From NCBI GenBank assembly GCA_003024785.1, contig PUQB01000111.1, forward strand, positions 498,926 to 562,925: a stretch of 64,000 nucleotides of DNA. The letters run 5' to 3'. This document shows, piece by piece, positions 37,885 to 49,824 of this stretch. Origin of the DNA: Selaginella tamariscina (taxonomy: Eukaryota > Streptophyta > Lycopodiopsida > Selaginellales > Selaginellaceae). A program made the position numbers and the translations under genes. Position 1 is the first letter of the stretch, and every line of letters starts with the position of its first letter. The notes beneath the pieces are model-generated. The model had not been told where the DNA came from and ran no database searches. It worked only from the letters and a program-made list of their open reading frames with translations.

Positions 37885-40800
37885 CACTTGATACAATTGG
37901 ACAATACTTGAAATATCTCAAAATCAATTTTTTTAAAACAAAACTTAATTACAGATTGATATAAATTAACCCTTACTATTAACTTAACAATAGCAATTAT
38001 AAATTTGATTTCTTTTTAAAGGTGGTTAAAGAAAATGTTAAACGAAAGAAAAAATGCTACCACTTTTGACATCAATAAAAGATTTGAAATTAGAACGTAC
38101 AATGTATATAAATGATAATATCTGGTTGTCCAATCAAGCCACCATTCAAATTATCAACTTCATAATTTGTCAATCATTTAATTCGTTAACCACTTTGAGG
38201 AGTATAAGAGTAAAAAACATAAAAAACATTTTAAACATGTTTAATTACTTATTGATGAATCCCCGTAATGACGCTTACCCCTTATTTTTTATAACTTATG
38301 ACAAATAAGTTAATCTCATTTTAGAAAGGGTTTTGAAAGTTTTTCATAACATTTTTTATTATGTTAATGTGGATGCTACATAGAGCTACATGTATGCTAT
38401 ATATATGCTAAGATGAATGCCATATGACGCCACATATATGTTCATTTCAATAAAATAAATTAATTACATTTATATCATGTTTTAAAAGCAAAGTTACAAA
38501 GAAAGTCTCTCAGTTTCACTTTTCTTTGAGCTAATTAGAATTACTAAACCATTAAAGGTTTTGATGTAAATCTAAATATTTCTATACTAGTTAAGTCAAA
38601 ATGTAACATCAATTCATAGTCCTAAAAGTCACTGTCAATTCCTCCCTTGCTCAATTATGCACTAGCCTTGGCTAACAATCCTCGCACTATTCAATTGTAA
38701 AACTCTAGCACACACTACCTTATGTTGAAAGTGGCTCCTTTTTTACTATCTCTTGCCAATTCGCATGGTCATTTGACACACACACTGTACAAAAATAAAC
38801 ACATGCACATGCATAAGTACCCATACTAAATTTAATTAGGATTGTTTTATGAGCAAAGCCAATGCAATTTTTTGTTAGTGTTTCATTAATTGTGTTGAAA
38901 AAATTACGACTACTTCTTATTTATTGATTCTTGGTTGGGAATTGTTTAAGACAATAATTGATAGTGATTCCATATTCTACAAAATGCATTCAAACAATAA
39001 CTAAGAATGTTAAATCGAAAAAAGAAAACTTACATTATCATTACTTCCTCAAATTGTTGCATTTATACTATGAATCCACTTATCTTCCTTGCCAGCTAAT
39101 AAATGATACTTTGCTCTTATGAAAATAAATCACCTCCCTCTTGTTCTATCATGTCATACATCAACATACAAAGAATACCATAAATTTGATTATGTAGTAT
39201 GATATAACATAAGGATATTCATATATGTACATCTTTGCAAATAGCTTTTATAATGATGTTAACACATGAGGCAAAGCTTTTGAGCATTTACCATGACATC
39301 AAGATCCACTTGTAGTACTTCACCACGACCAATAACATTGCTCATGATAGTGTATAGTCATTTCACTAGAAAACATATTTCTCCTCCTATACAACATAAA
39401 TACAACATCAATTTGAATATCTAAAAAGAAATCAACACTTATATATGTATCATTAACAGCTTTTTCCTTTATCGGGCTTGAGCAGTCAACAAAACTTATT
39501 AAAGATCTCTTTGTTATCAATGTCTCCTATAAAAATTTGCAAATTACACAATCAAATATAAGTGTGTATGTATGAGAGAGAGAGTGTGTGTGTTCCTTAC
39601 CTTTATCATTATTGATACATCCTCCTTCCTACATAACAACTACTTATATCCCACGCACACAAAAAACACACATTCATAAAACATAGACACAATCACACAC
39701 TAATACATGCACAAACATGCAAGCTTAAATAGGGTCATTTACAATTGAAGATCGTCCTACAATAGGTATGCGCCCATGACCATCTTCCTATAGACCACCA
39801 CATACAATAGTGGCAATGGGACCATCTTCTTACGAACCATGTGCAAGACTAACATTTGATTACCTTGGGTTCTGTTGCAAGACATTTTTTTTTACAAGAT
39901 TGTGTTTTGTTACCATCTTCTTTTGTATTTACTTTGTTCATTAATTTACATTTAAAAACCAAATCTTTAAGTTTTCATTTGAAAACCAAAATTTAATATA
40001 GATTTTCAAAAATTAATATTAAATATGCTTAATTAATATAAAACATATTTTATTAAGGTTTATCTAGACCATCCAATAAATAGAGTCTTGATTTTAGAAT
40101 GTAATTTAAGGTTCATGTGTATTAAGGATTACAAATTGTAACTATTTTGAAATTAAAAACATTATAGTGAAATTATGAATTATTTTAGATATTGTACACG
40201 TGGTTACAAATTATAATTGTCTTGAGATTAAAGGTATGTGTGTATATAAGAAGTGTGAGTTTCCATATTAAAGACATTTTGTGGTTGTAATTATAAATTA
40301 TTTTAAATTGGTAAAACTTTAAAAACTTAAATATTTTTAAGAACATAAATACAGAATACAATGTTGAAAATATTAATACTTTTTATAAAGAATTTTTTTG
40401 GAAAGAATAAGAAACAATAAAAGAAAGATAAAGAATAAAAGGTTTACATAATTAATAGAAGATTAATATTGTATTATCAGAATTAAATGCCAAAATGGAA
40501 AATGTTATGCTTATGAGGTTTTAAAATCTTTTAAAAATCAATTCTTAAAAACATGATATTATATGTTGTAAAAACTTATGAAAGCATAAAAAACTAAAGG
40601 TATTCAATTTTTTAATACAAATGATTTTTTATAATTAAATATAATGATTCTAATATAACAAGCTACATTTGTTTTAAAAAGAATTTTGTGTGTTTAAATA
40701 TTATTAATGAAAGTTATTATAAGTTGAGATTAAGAAGATTATAACAAAGTGTTATTTTAAAATTAGTAACAGCTTTTACCGTAGGATCGGTATTATTAAT

Positions 40801-41985
40801 TATAAGAAAAGACAGATACATATGTTGAAAAATAATACACACTTTAAAATTATGTTTAATATTTGCTTAAACATTTTTAAAAGTTGATGTGAATATTAAA
40901 AAAATGGTTGTAATAGCCATTGTACCAAGTGTTATAACTAGAATTTAAATAAATTGGTATAAAGTTTAATATTATATTTTTGAACTTGTAAGGTTCATGT
41001 AGTGCTCATCATAAAACTTTAACTGTACAAATATTTATAAAATATTTTTAAATCAATATTGCAAACAAGTTTGCTTAGATTTACATTTATGTAATAAACT
41101 TTGATATTCATTTAAAAGTTAAGGAGTTATTAAGAAATTTAAAAAATGAAAAAGTTCACAATGTGAAGATGTATAATTACTATTGATTATCAAAGAGTGA
41201 TATTATTATTATCATTCTATACTTATTAAGATGAATTAACGAAGTTACTTTAATAAAGTTTGTTGATAATTTTTAAAAATAAATAACTTAATTTATTACA
41301 ATTTGTAAAAAATGTACATTAATATGTTTGTCGTTTAAGGAACTAAAAAATATCTCAGCAATAATATAAAAATGAAGATTTTTTAAATTGTATAAAATAT
41401 AAAGTCGAGGATAGTTGCCTACTTAAGATATTTAATTTCATTTAAATTTTTAAAATACATATAAGTTAAAAATGATGAATATGTACATTAAAAGGCCAAG
41501 TATGGAGGTTACAAATAAATTAAATAAAAAGTTTATAAATGTTTCATTATTTAATGTTTAAGGAAATTATAAATGCAGAACATCATTGAAATTCTTTATT
41601 AGGAATTAATTACATGCCACAAGATATGGTTAATTAAATGAAAGCATATGATAAGTGGTAGCATCCCCATGAATATGAAAGGACAACTATAAGGTTAATA
41701 AAATGTTTTATTTAATAATTAATTTGACAAATGTGAGTTTTCACTTGACATCTAACTATTAATGTATTGTTTTCATTTGAAATCAAACAAAAAAACATTT
41801 AAAATTTATGTCTTGGGCGATCGGTTTCGGCAAGTGGACATAGCTGAACAACACACACACATTTTCGTAACGAAGACCGGTTTGTATGTTGTGTAAGCGA
41901 CATCTGGTCTATACGAGACGGTGATATGTAAAGATATATTGCACACACAAATACATACAAACCAACCAATATATTACTGGAGAAC
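37885..41985. other. Long AT-rich intergenic region
   Basis: About 4 kb without a recognisable gene, RNA gene or element boundary on either strand. Short open frames (for example 38054-38308) show no known motif and have the base composition of the spacer. (AG)n/(TG)n lies near 39570. The last 170 bases are presumably the 3' UTR of the amidase gene. Confidence 0.4.
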
Positions 41986-42552
41986 TTAATATCTAGTAAG
42001 TTTTATCAATGGACGCTGCCTGACCTTGGTGGCTTGCTCCAAAGCAAATGCAAATCTCGATAAGCGTGGGCTCTGATCCTTTAGTCCCCATGAAAGTTAT
42101 CCCAAATGGAACACCCACACCATCCTGAATATATATATGAAGTTACACATTATATGCATACATACGTGTATGCGTGTGTGTATATAGAAAATTACGAGTG
42201 TTTGTATTACCCAGCCTGCTGGGATTGTAATTGCAATAGCCAGCAATTGCTGCAGGGGCGCCGATAGAGGAACTAGTTGGTGCAACAAGTGCGTCCAGAT
42301 TAAGTGTCTTAAACAGATGATAAACTCCGTGTTTAGTAAGGAACTTGTCACGTTGTAAAGCTCGTTTGTAAGTCACAGAATCTGTACCATTTGTGTTATT
42401 TGCTAATAGAAAAATCTCCTGCCCGAATAACTTCATTTCCTGCTCATTAACAAGCATTAGTTGTGTCTGTCTGTGTGTGTGTGGTCTTTTATATAGATGG
42501 ATATATGTGTATCTATATTTTCTTTTGTATATCCACGGATAACAATGCGTTA

Positions 42553-42587
<35 letters not shown>

Positions 42588-44080
42588 GCACGCACGCACG
42601 CACACAACACATACAGCTACCTGGTAAGAGTGTTGGATGTTGAACTGTATAATGTCTGCAAGACTACGAACTGGACTCTCCAAAAGATTGTTCAAATATT
42701 TGTTTAGGTCCTCTTTAAATTCTGTCTGTATCACAACAGTCTCACTTCTGAATGATAGAATTTCATTTGCATTAGGCAGCGTAAGATTATCAACCAGAAC
42801 TGCTCCCAGACTCCTGCATTCGTGTATGAATAGTGTGTGTATGTATATATATAGAGAGAGAGAGAGACTTTGCAGTTAAGAGGAGCTTATCAATAGCTGC
42901 AACTTCTGTGGAGGAACCTCTTGGGAAAACGGATATCGGAGGACACCAAGACGTTTAGTAGTTAAACCATCGTGTTTAAGAAACTGTTTGTAGCCACCAG
43001 AGGGTATATACTTAGCAGCATATTCTGTGGCCCGATCCAGTTTATCCAGTCCAACAATTACGTCGAGAACCTCAACTGCATCTCCCACTGTCCTGCATAT
43101 CGGCCTGAAGAAATACACACACAATATATATATGTGTGTGAGCATAAACACTGTTCCACACGCACGCACGCACGCACGCATACACAACCCGATGGTGTCC
43201 TGTTATGAGAGATGGGAACACTTCCAGATCGGCTAGTGAGTCCGACTGTGGGTTTATACCCACCACTGCATTTTTACCAGACGGGCAGAGTATTGAACCA
43301 TCTGTCTCAGTTCCGATTGTAACAGATGCCAGGTTTGCTGCAGCTCCTACTGCTGATCCACTGCTTGAACCACATGGATTCACCTCCAGATTATATGGGT
43401 CCTACACATAACAATACACATCATTTGTGTGTGTGTTGCGTGTGTGTGTGAGTGAGAGAGGATGCCTTCGTTTGGCCACCACGGGCACTCCAGCCGCTTG
43501 TATTATTTGCGGAGGACCTAAAATTGACCACTCGCTAAGGTTTGCTTTGCCAAGTATAATAGCTCCAGCCCTCCGCAGCCTGGAGATAATGCCAGCGTCT
43601 CTTGGCACCTTAGAACCCAACAAGGCCAGTGAACCTAAGAAGTACACAGTGCTCGTGTGTGTAACACAAATGAAACACACACGCCGGAACCTGCTGTTGT
43701 TGTTGAGTTTGTCAGCTGGCAATGTTGTCCTTGATAAGGATGGGTATTCCTTGCAATCCAGTGCTTTGTGTTTTCCTTCTTCTGCAGTCTGCCTCATTTG
43801 CAAGACTGATAGCATCTGGGTTCACCTATATATACACTCAGTGTGTACAGAATACAATACACATATGTATGTATGCATTCCTTACTTCAATGACTGCATT
43901 GAGGATGGGATTGAGCTTGGAAATGCGGGCTATGTAAAACTCTACCAGACCCCGGGACGTGAGACGGCCTGAATTCAGTGCTGCTTGGAGATCTTGGATG
44001 CTTGCTTCTTCTATCTCAAAGTCTAATCCATGGACAATTGCACTACTTAACAACAGGACAACACATATCTGGAATGCCAT
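41986..44080 (-). CDS. Amidase-signature (AS) family hydrolase, secreted, 8 exons
   Basis: Exons on the minus strand, approximately: 44080-43886, 43825-43691, 43634-43466, 43401-43199, 43104-42871, 42813-42621, 42442-42211 and 42124-41986. The product starts with a signal peptide (MAFQICVVLLLSSAIVHG). The AS catalytic triad is visible: Lys in IPILIKDNIA, Ser in GSSSGSAVG, and Ser in TETDGSILCPS. Later come PICRTVGDAVEVLD, GVPFGITFMGTKGSEP and an end at LIKLTRY. This layout matches plant homologues of the putative amidase At4g34880 type, hydrolases of amide bonds entering the secretory pathway; substrate unknown. Single-base shifts occur near 43527, 43245, 42225 and 42070, and the exon 3 donor reads GC instead of GT. 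Introns carry CA/GT microsatellites. It may be a pseudogene or contain assembly errors. Confidence 0.88.
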
Positions 44081-44330
44081 AGCTTCTTACAATGGTCGTA
44101 TCGTACAAATATATATATTAGTATTTTTAATAATTAATATTATTTTATAAAGGTATTCCATAAAATCTATATATAAGATAAACTTTAATTAGTAATATAA
44201 TACAAATTTATATATTTAATATAAACACATACTATAATACTTTGAGAGCTCACAATAAAAACTTGTACTAGGCCAAAAATGTCATAATTTTAATTACGGC
44301 CTTTATTTTAATTTTGAAGTTACTTATTGT

Positions 44331-45176
44331 TACTTATTAAATTATATTGATAAGTTTATTTAGTGCACTTGGGATCTAATGATGGGCTGGCTAAGTGTCA
44401 TTAGATATTTACACAAATTATATATTGAATTAATCAATGCATTACATGCATAATATATGTATGTGTGTAACATCTGTGCATATTTAACTAACATATGTTA
44501 CATGTAAATACTACAATTTTTATTAATATTTGACATAAAAGTAAAATATACATGTCTATTATAAGAAATTTTGGATGAAGTTAGCACTTCATTTAAGAAA
44601 CTTACTTTTTATGTGTCCGAGTTGAATTATTAGTTACTTTCGATGAGTTCAACACATTGAATATAGATACAAACACCTCTAGGGTTGCCTTAACCCCACC
44701 ACTTAAACCCTTGGTAGTCTAAACTCACCAAGTATATTCCCATTAAAATGAGATTATGTGCTAACCCACTTTATAAAACATAAAAATAAAGGAGGGGCTC
44801 TATCACATATATTAAGTAATATATGTAGGTTCACGACTGAGCTCGTTATTCTTTATCGATGCAAACTTTAACTTGTGTCATTAAGGTACAATCCTTTGTT
44901 GTGCCGCCTCAACTTTTAAACATAAAGGTACGTCCCACCTTTGGGATAGCCCTACCTTTAACGTTGGCAAATCCATGTCTATAAAGTTTTATCAATGAGC
45001 ATGTTTTAAGGGTTATAGGTTGAGGCATGTTTCCAACCTCCTCATTCATGTCAAGTTAGGAGTAGCACTCACATGCACCTTTGTGTCCTTGTTCAACTAT
45101 AGATTAATTGACAAGTTCTCTTACTAAGTTCCTTAGGGTTCATAAAGGAGTTTTAAAGTTGACATTTGAGAGCCAT
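44331..45176. repeat. R-family repeat, left flank of the 15-kb element
   Basis: Aligns with 12492-13156, for example TTTAAAGTTGACATTTGAGA at 45151 against TAAAGTTGGCATTTGCAA near 13135. It is interrupted at 45176 by the DNA element and resumes at 60163. The 250 bases before it (44081-44330) are the AT-rich upstream region of the amidase gene. Confidence 0.75.
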
Positions 45177-45202
45177 ATGCAAGTTGTAACTAAAATGGGC
45201 AT
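45177..45202 (+). repeat. Left terminal inverted repeat
   Basis: Starts ATGCAAGTTGTAACTAAAAT and continues GGGCATG. It is the imperfect inverse of the right end at 60138-60162. GAATATTC-rich sequence (45272-45330) lies just inside, as it does near the right end (59968-59998). Confidence 0.8.
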
Positions 45203-45683
45203 GGCTATAGTCCCATTTCCTAATAATTAGCAATTTTAGCTATTTAATTAGCATTTTCTAATATTAAAGGAATATTCTTTAGAATATATGTTTGAAAAGA
45301 GAATATTCTTTAGAATATTCTATTTTGTATTCTACCCTTTAATAAATTATAGCATTCATTGAACAAAAATTAATAACATTATAAAAGTAGAATGTATTAA
45401 ATTATATAATATATTGCCTAATATAACAATTAAGGAAGAGCATAAGAGGTACATTATATAAATATTGATGTTGTTATTAAAATATTAATATTTAAATATA
45501 ACATTATTAATTAAAAATTTGTAGTAGTAATAATATATATATAAAATCCTATAATAATATAGTCAATCTTCCATATCATTTTTTAAATTTATATAGTTAA
45601 GTATACAATTTGGTACTATTATTAAAGAGTTTATAATAATTATGAATATTAAATATATGATATTTTATAATTTTGTAATTGCT

Positions 45684-48600
45684 TTAAGCTTCAGAAAACA
45701 TACATTCCCTTGCAGTTTTGTTAATCGTGACTTTATCAACGCTTCTTGACATCCACCCATATCGAATGGATTTAACATTTATAAAACATGCTGGGTCTTT
45801 TTGATTGGGAGACCATGTTTTCTCTAGGCATCCATTATATCTTTCGCTCTCCTTCTCGTGTCGCCTTTTTTGTGGTTTGAACCATGCAACCTTAACAATA
45901 CTATTTTTTGTGATTACTTCAGGTGTGTCGATAATTTGACCCATCCAAATAGGCTGATTATATGACGCATCTGGAGTAATGAGAACCATCATTAGTTTTT
46001 GAAGATCCTTGCAGCAATCAAAGTATGCTTTAGGTTTTTGGTTCCTTTGTCCAACAAAGTGTGGGGTTTGCACTTCCACATCACTACTGGCTTCTATGTC
46101 GTCTGTGCTCAGTGATGTCATTTCAATCTCCTCTCGCCACCTTGTTTTAGGCCAGAAAGGGTGTTGCAATTCTGTACTTGTGACAGTAGGCCCTTCCAAC
46201 TCTCGAACAACAGTCTCCCAATAGTTGACCACATGCTTATATAGTTCTGAGTAACCAGTTGCCTTATCAGAATTCTTTGGCATCGATTTTTGAACCCATG
46301 CCACATATTTTTTGATGCCATCAATAATAACCTCTTGTTCCTTGAGCTGGGCACTCAATGGAATAGGGTCTGGTTGTCCTTCTGGGAGAAGTGGCTTTCC
46401 ATCCTCTCCACTTTTGAAGAGCATTAAGCCCTCTTTCGGTAACCACTCCTGCTCTGATGGCCGTAACTTGTACTGCATAATAGGTATACCATCTCGTATG
46501 GAGAAAAAGAATTGTAGCGGCACAAGGTGACCAACTAAAGAATCACTCCCTTCTTTTATATACTCCTTGAGAAATTTTTTGAAGTCTGGCACCTCAGTCA
46601 CAAGCAAAGCACAACTTTTTTTGGAGATGCAATTTTCAAAAAGATTCATCATATGCGGTAAGGTAAGTGCACTTGTCCTTTTTGTAGAGTTGGAGACCTT
46701 GCTGAAGAACGCATCAATATCTTCATGAGTGTGACCAACCATAAGGAAACTGAGCGTGATTGTTTCAAACACACCTTTGGCAACAAGCATTGACAAGTAT
46801 GCTAGCACATATCTAGAAAATAAAAGTAAGTATGAGCTTGAGAAACCCTTAAGTAAAATGATTTACCTATTTTTGTTCTCGCCTGCACAATTATCCATCT
46901 GTAAAAGCAAATGACGAGGAAGCTTATTTGATGTTGAGGACACATGTACACTATTTGAGCTAGATCCCTCCACTGAACCTGAACTCTCAACAGGGCCATC
47001 TGTTTTTTGTGCAGGTTGCTGACAATGCCTCTCATATTCCCAAGTAGCCTCAAGTGCAGACGTGTTCATGAGAGCATTATGTAAAGGTTGAAGGTGTTGT
47101 TTCTTCACTTTGAGATCACTGATAGGACTTGTCTGTGAGTGGGCTTCAAGGTTTCTGAAACACATGGCTAACGACCCAATAGTGAAATTGGAGTCGCTAG
47201 ACCAATGTGGAAGTGAAAAGTGTCCATATGACTCACAACCGTGTCCATGTGTTAGCACACCTTCAATGAAATCGGAAGTTTCATGACATTTCCAAGGCAC
47301 TTTGGTGTTGCAAAGAGCTTTGGAATGCTGGTCTTTGAATGATCCATCTTGTATGGATCAAGCACAGGTACTCTGATGGGCGTGACACAGAAAGCATGCG
47401 GTGTGCATAGTACTGAGACCGACAAGTTTGTTGTGCAATCATGTGGGCCTCCATCTTCCTTTGAATGGTAGTGATCTCCACCAAGGTTTTTGCACAAGCC
47501 TCTGCAGCCTTCAATGATGTACAAGTGTCACACTTAGAAAAGCTAGAGTGTTTTGCAATCTCCACATCCTTAAAATGAGTATTCCATATGTTGTTGAAGG
47601 TACCAGTGCAGATTGCTTGGAGCCCCATCAAACTGAGGCACTTGTTCACATGTTCACACAGTTTCAATTGAGTGTAGATTGAAGGTAAAACCTTGAGATT
47701 TTCCCTGACCCCTGCATTTGTGGTTCGGCATTTGTGAGGCATCCTGTCTGCATTTGCTTCCACAAAAGCCTTGAGTATCTCTATGGCTGCCATGATGTGA
47801 GAGCGGGTTTTGACCAAGCCAGTGTTCCCATGAACTGAGGTTCGCGCTCCATCTAGCCACTCATCCCTCCGACGGTAGAACGTGGTCTTTGGGATCCCGT
47901 ATATACTGTACCAAGCTTTGAAGCAGATGGCCACCTTATTAAATACCATGGATGTACTCTGATAACCTGTGTCCGAGGCCATTCCATCAATACACCCAGT
48001 TAGTGCAGCATATACAAACTCATGCCTTTGCTTTTGGGTGAGCATACGAAAGACATGTCTACATTGGGTAATTTCATTCCGGTCTGCCATCTGACAACAC
48101 TTCTTCTTGCAACAGTCAATCGTGGAAATGCTCGTAACACTTTCGGAAGATGTAGGATCCATCTTTACCCTCTTGCTGAAACTTGCAGGGGAAGATCTAC
48201 AACCCATGAATCGCCTTTTTCTTACAATAGGACCAATGCAAGGAACCTCTTCAAATATGAGTTGTTCTTCCGGGTTGTTATTATTGAAATCCAACCCAGA
48301 ATATGTTGAACCATCTTGCCGTCTTAATTCAGATGTTCGCCACCTCACGAGGGATCCAGGATACAATGTGCCATTAGGTGAAACCTCTGTCACAACTACA
48401 CCCACGAAGTCGGACCCTAGTTTCTCTTCTGACACTGCTTCCATTGGATTTATAGCTGTGATGATGCCTCTTCCGACTTCAATCTCACGAAGAAAGAGAA
48501 TCACCTCATCCATTACAGCAGGCAAGCCATCATCTGGTAAACTCGTGCTACTATTTGTTTGTGACTCTGCATATTTTGTGTCAGCCTTGACTTCATCCAA

Positions 48601-48812
48601 ATTCCACAATACAGGAGAACCCTCCTCAAATTCCATTCCCAGAACCTCAACATGCTTGAAATGGTGTTCACCCATACGTACACACAAGATCCTTGGGAAA
48701 TATTGTGACATGATGCATTATTATCTCGAACTTCCACAGTTCCAGTGCCAACTATCTCGTTGTTCCGAAGAAGACATACTTTATCTCCAGTATTAAACAT
48801 ATTGTCCTGCAC
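45684..48812 (-). CDS. DDE/RNase-H-like protein of the DNA element (candidate transposase)
   Basis: Read from 48800 (MFNTGDKVCLLRNNEIVGTG) to a stop at 45684, about 1000 residues across frameshifts near 48712, 47400 and 47290 and a 54-bp intron at 46813-46866 (minus). In order: an N-terminal region with EIVGTGTVE; a Cys/Lys-rich stretch CCKKKCCQ; a helix-turn-helix-like YGIPKTTFYRRRDEWLDG; a Cys pair in FSKCDTCTSLK; then DPYKMDHSK, LLLQMDNCAGENKNR, LSFLMVGHTHEDIDAFFSK, and a long C-terminal region to 45684. The pattern D..DN..ENKN..GHTHxDID suits an RNase-H fold with acidic catalytic residues, as in the DUF7869-type proteins of plants, oomycetes and animals, often suspected to be transposases. 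The position inside inverted repeats supports this role. Catalysis and family are inference. Confidence 0.75.
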
Positions 48813-48950
48813 ATAAATAATTGTATTATTTATGATATCTGTTTATGCAATATTTTTAAGAAATCTGAATTACGGTTACTTAATAATATGCATATGCAAT
48901 AATACATAATTATGTTTAGAGATAATATCTCATGTTTGATTAATACAACT

Positions 48951-49824
48951 GATGGGCGGGATTAATCCCGCCCACGAATCCCTCCGACGAGGAACGGTCG
49001 GCGGGATTAATCCCGCCGCCGACTCAACCCCTTCGGAGAGAGTCGGCGGGATTAATCCCGCCTTGGACTCCCTCCGACAAGGAAGAGCCGGCGGGATTAA
49101 TCCCGCCTCTTCCTCCTCGGGGGGAGTCCGGCGGGATTAATCCCGCCGACTCTCTCCGACGAGGAAGGGAGTCCGGCGGGATTAATCCCGCCGCCGACTC
49201 AACCCCTTCGGAGAGAGTCGGCGGGATTAATCCCGCCTTGGACTCCCTCCGACAAGGAAGAGCCGGCGGGATTAATCCCGCCGCTCTTCCTCCTCGGGGG
49301 GAGTCCGGCGGGATTAATCCCGCCGACTCATCCTCGCCGGAGAGAGTCGGCGGGATTAATCCCGCCGGACTCCCTTCCTCGTCGGAGGAAGAGGCGGCGG
49401 GATTAATCCCGCCGGCTCTTCCTTGTCGGAGGGAGTCCAAGGCGGGATTAATCCCGCCCACAATTCTTACGACGGGGAATGGGTGGCGGGATTAAACCCG
49501 CACATAACTCTCTCCAAAACTATGATTTCAAAGAGATCTCGGGATAAATCCTGTCCCCAAATCTTTAAAACAGGGAAGTGGTGGCGAGATTAATCCCGCC
49601 ACCCCTTCCCTGCCTCCTAAAATGGTTGGCGGGATTAATCCCGCCGACAACTCTTTCTAATAAATTCTGGTAACTCTTCATCAGTTGAGAAGGTTATCGA
49701 CGGGATTAATCCCGCCACTCTTTTTCAGTGGCGGAGAAGCATTGCCCGGGAGATGGTGGCGGGATTAATCCCGCCACTTCTTCAAAGAGGCGAAAAAGAA
49801 ATGGCCGGATTAATCCCGCCGCCC
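48951..49824. repeat. Palindrome array 1: about 18 copies of GGCGGGATTAATCCCGCC
   Basis: Eighteen copies, mostly exact, spaced about 40-47 bases in the left two thirds and wider to the right. It lies directly upstream of the start of the DDE-like gene. The spacers are also ordered: the block from 49020 to about 49195 is repeated from 49196 on, and the unit at 49063 is the exact inverse of the unit at 49394-49457, so the array is a palindrome built from palindromes. Open frames reading GINPA or AGLIPP here on both strands are translations of the repeat, not genes. The rightmost copies carry single changes. Confidence 0.95.

Noticed and set aside
38054-38308. Frame of 84 codons in the AT-rich spacer
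   Set aside because: Isolated, no motif, no homologue recognised and composition like the surroundings.
48952-49495. Open frames on both strands reading repeated GGINPA or AGLIPP
   Set aside because: They are translations of the palindrome GGCGGGATTAATCCCGCC and exist on both strands and in array 2; not proteins.
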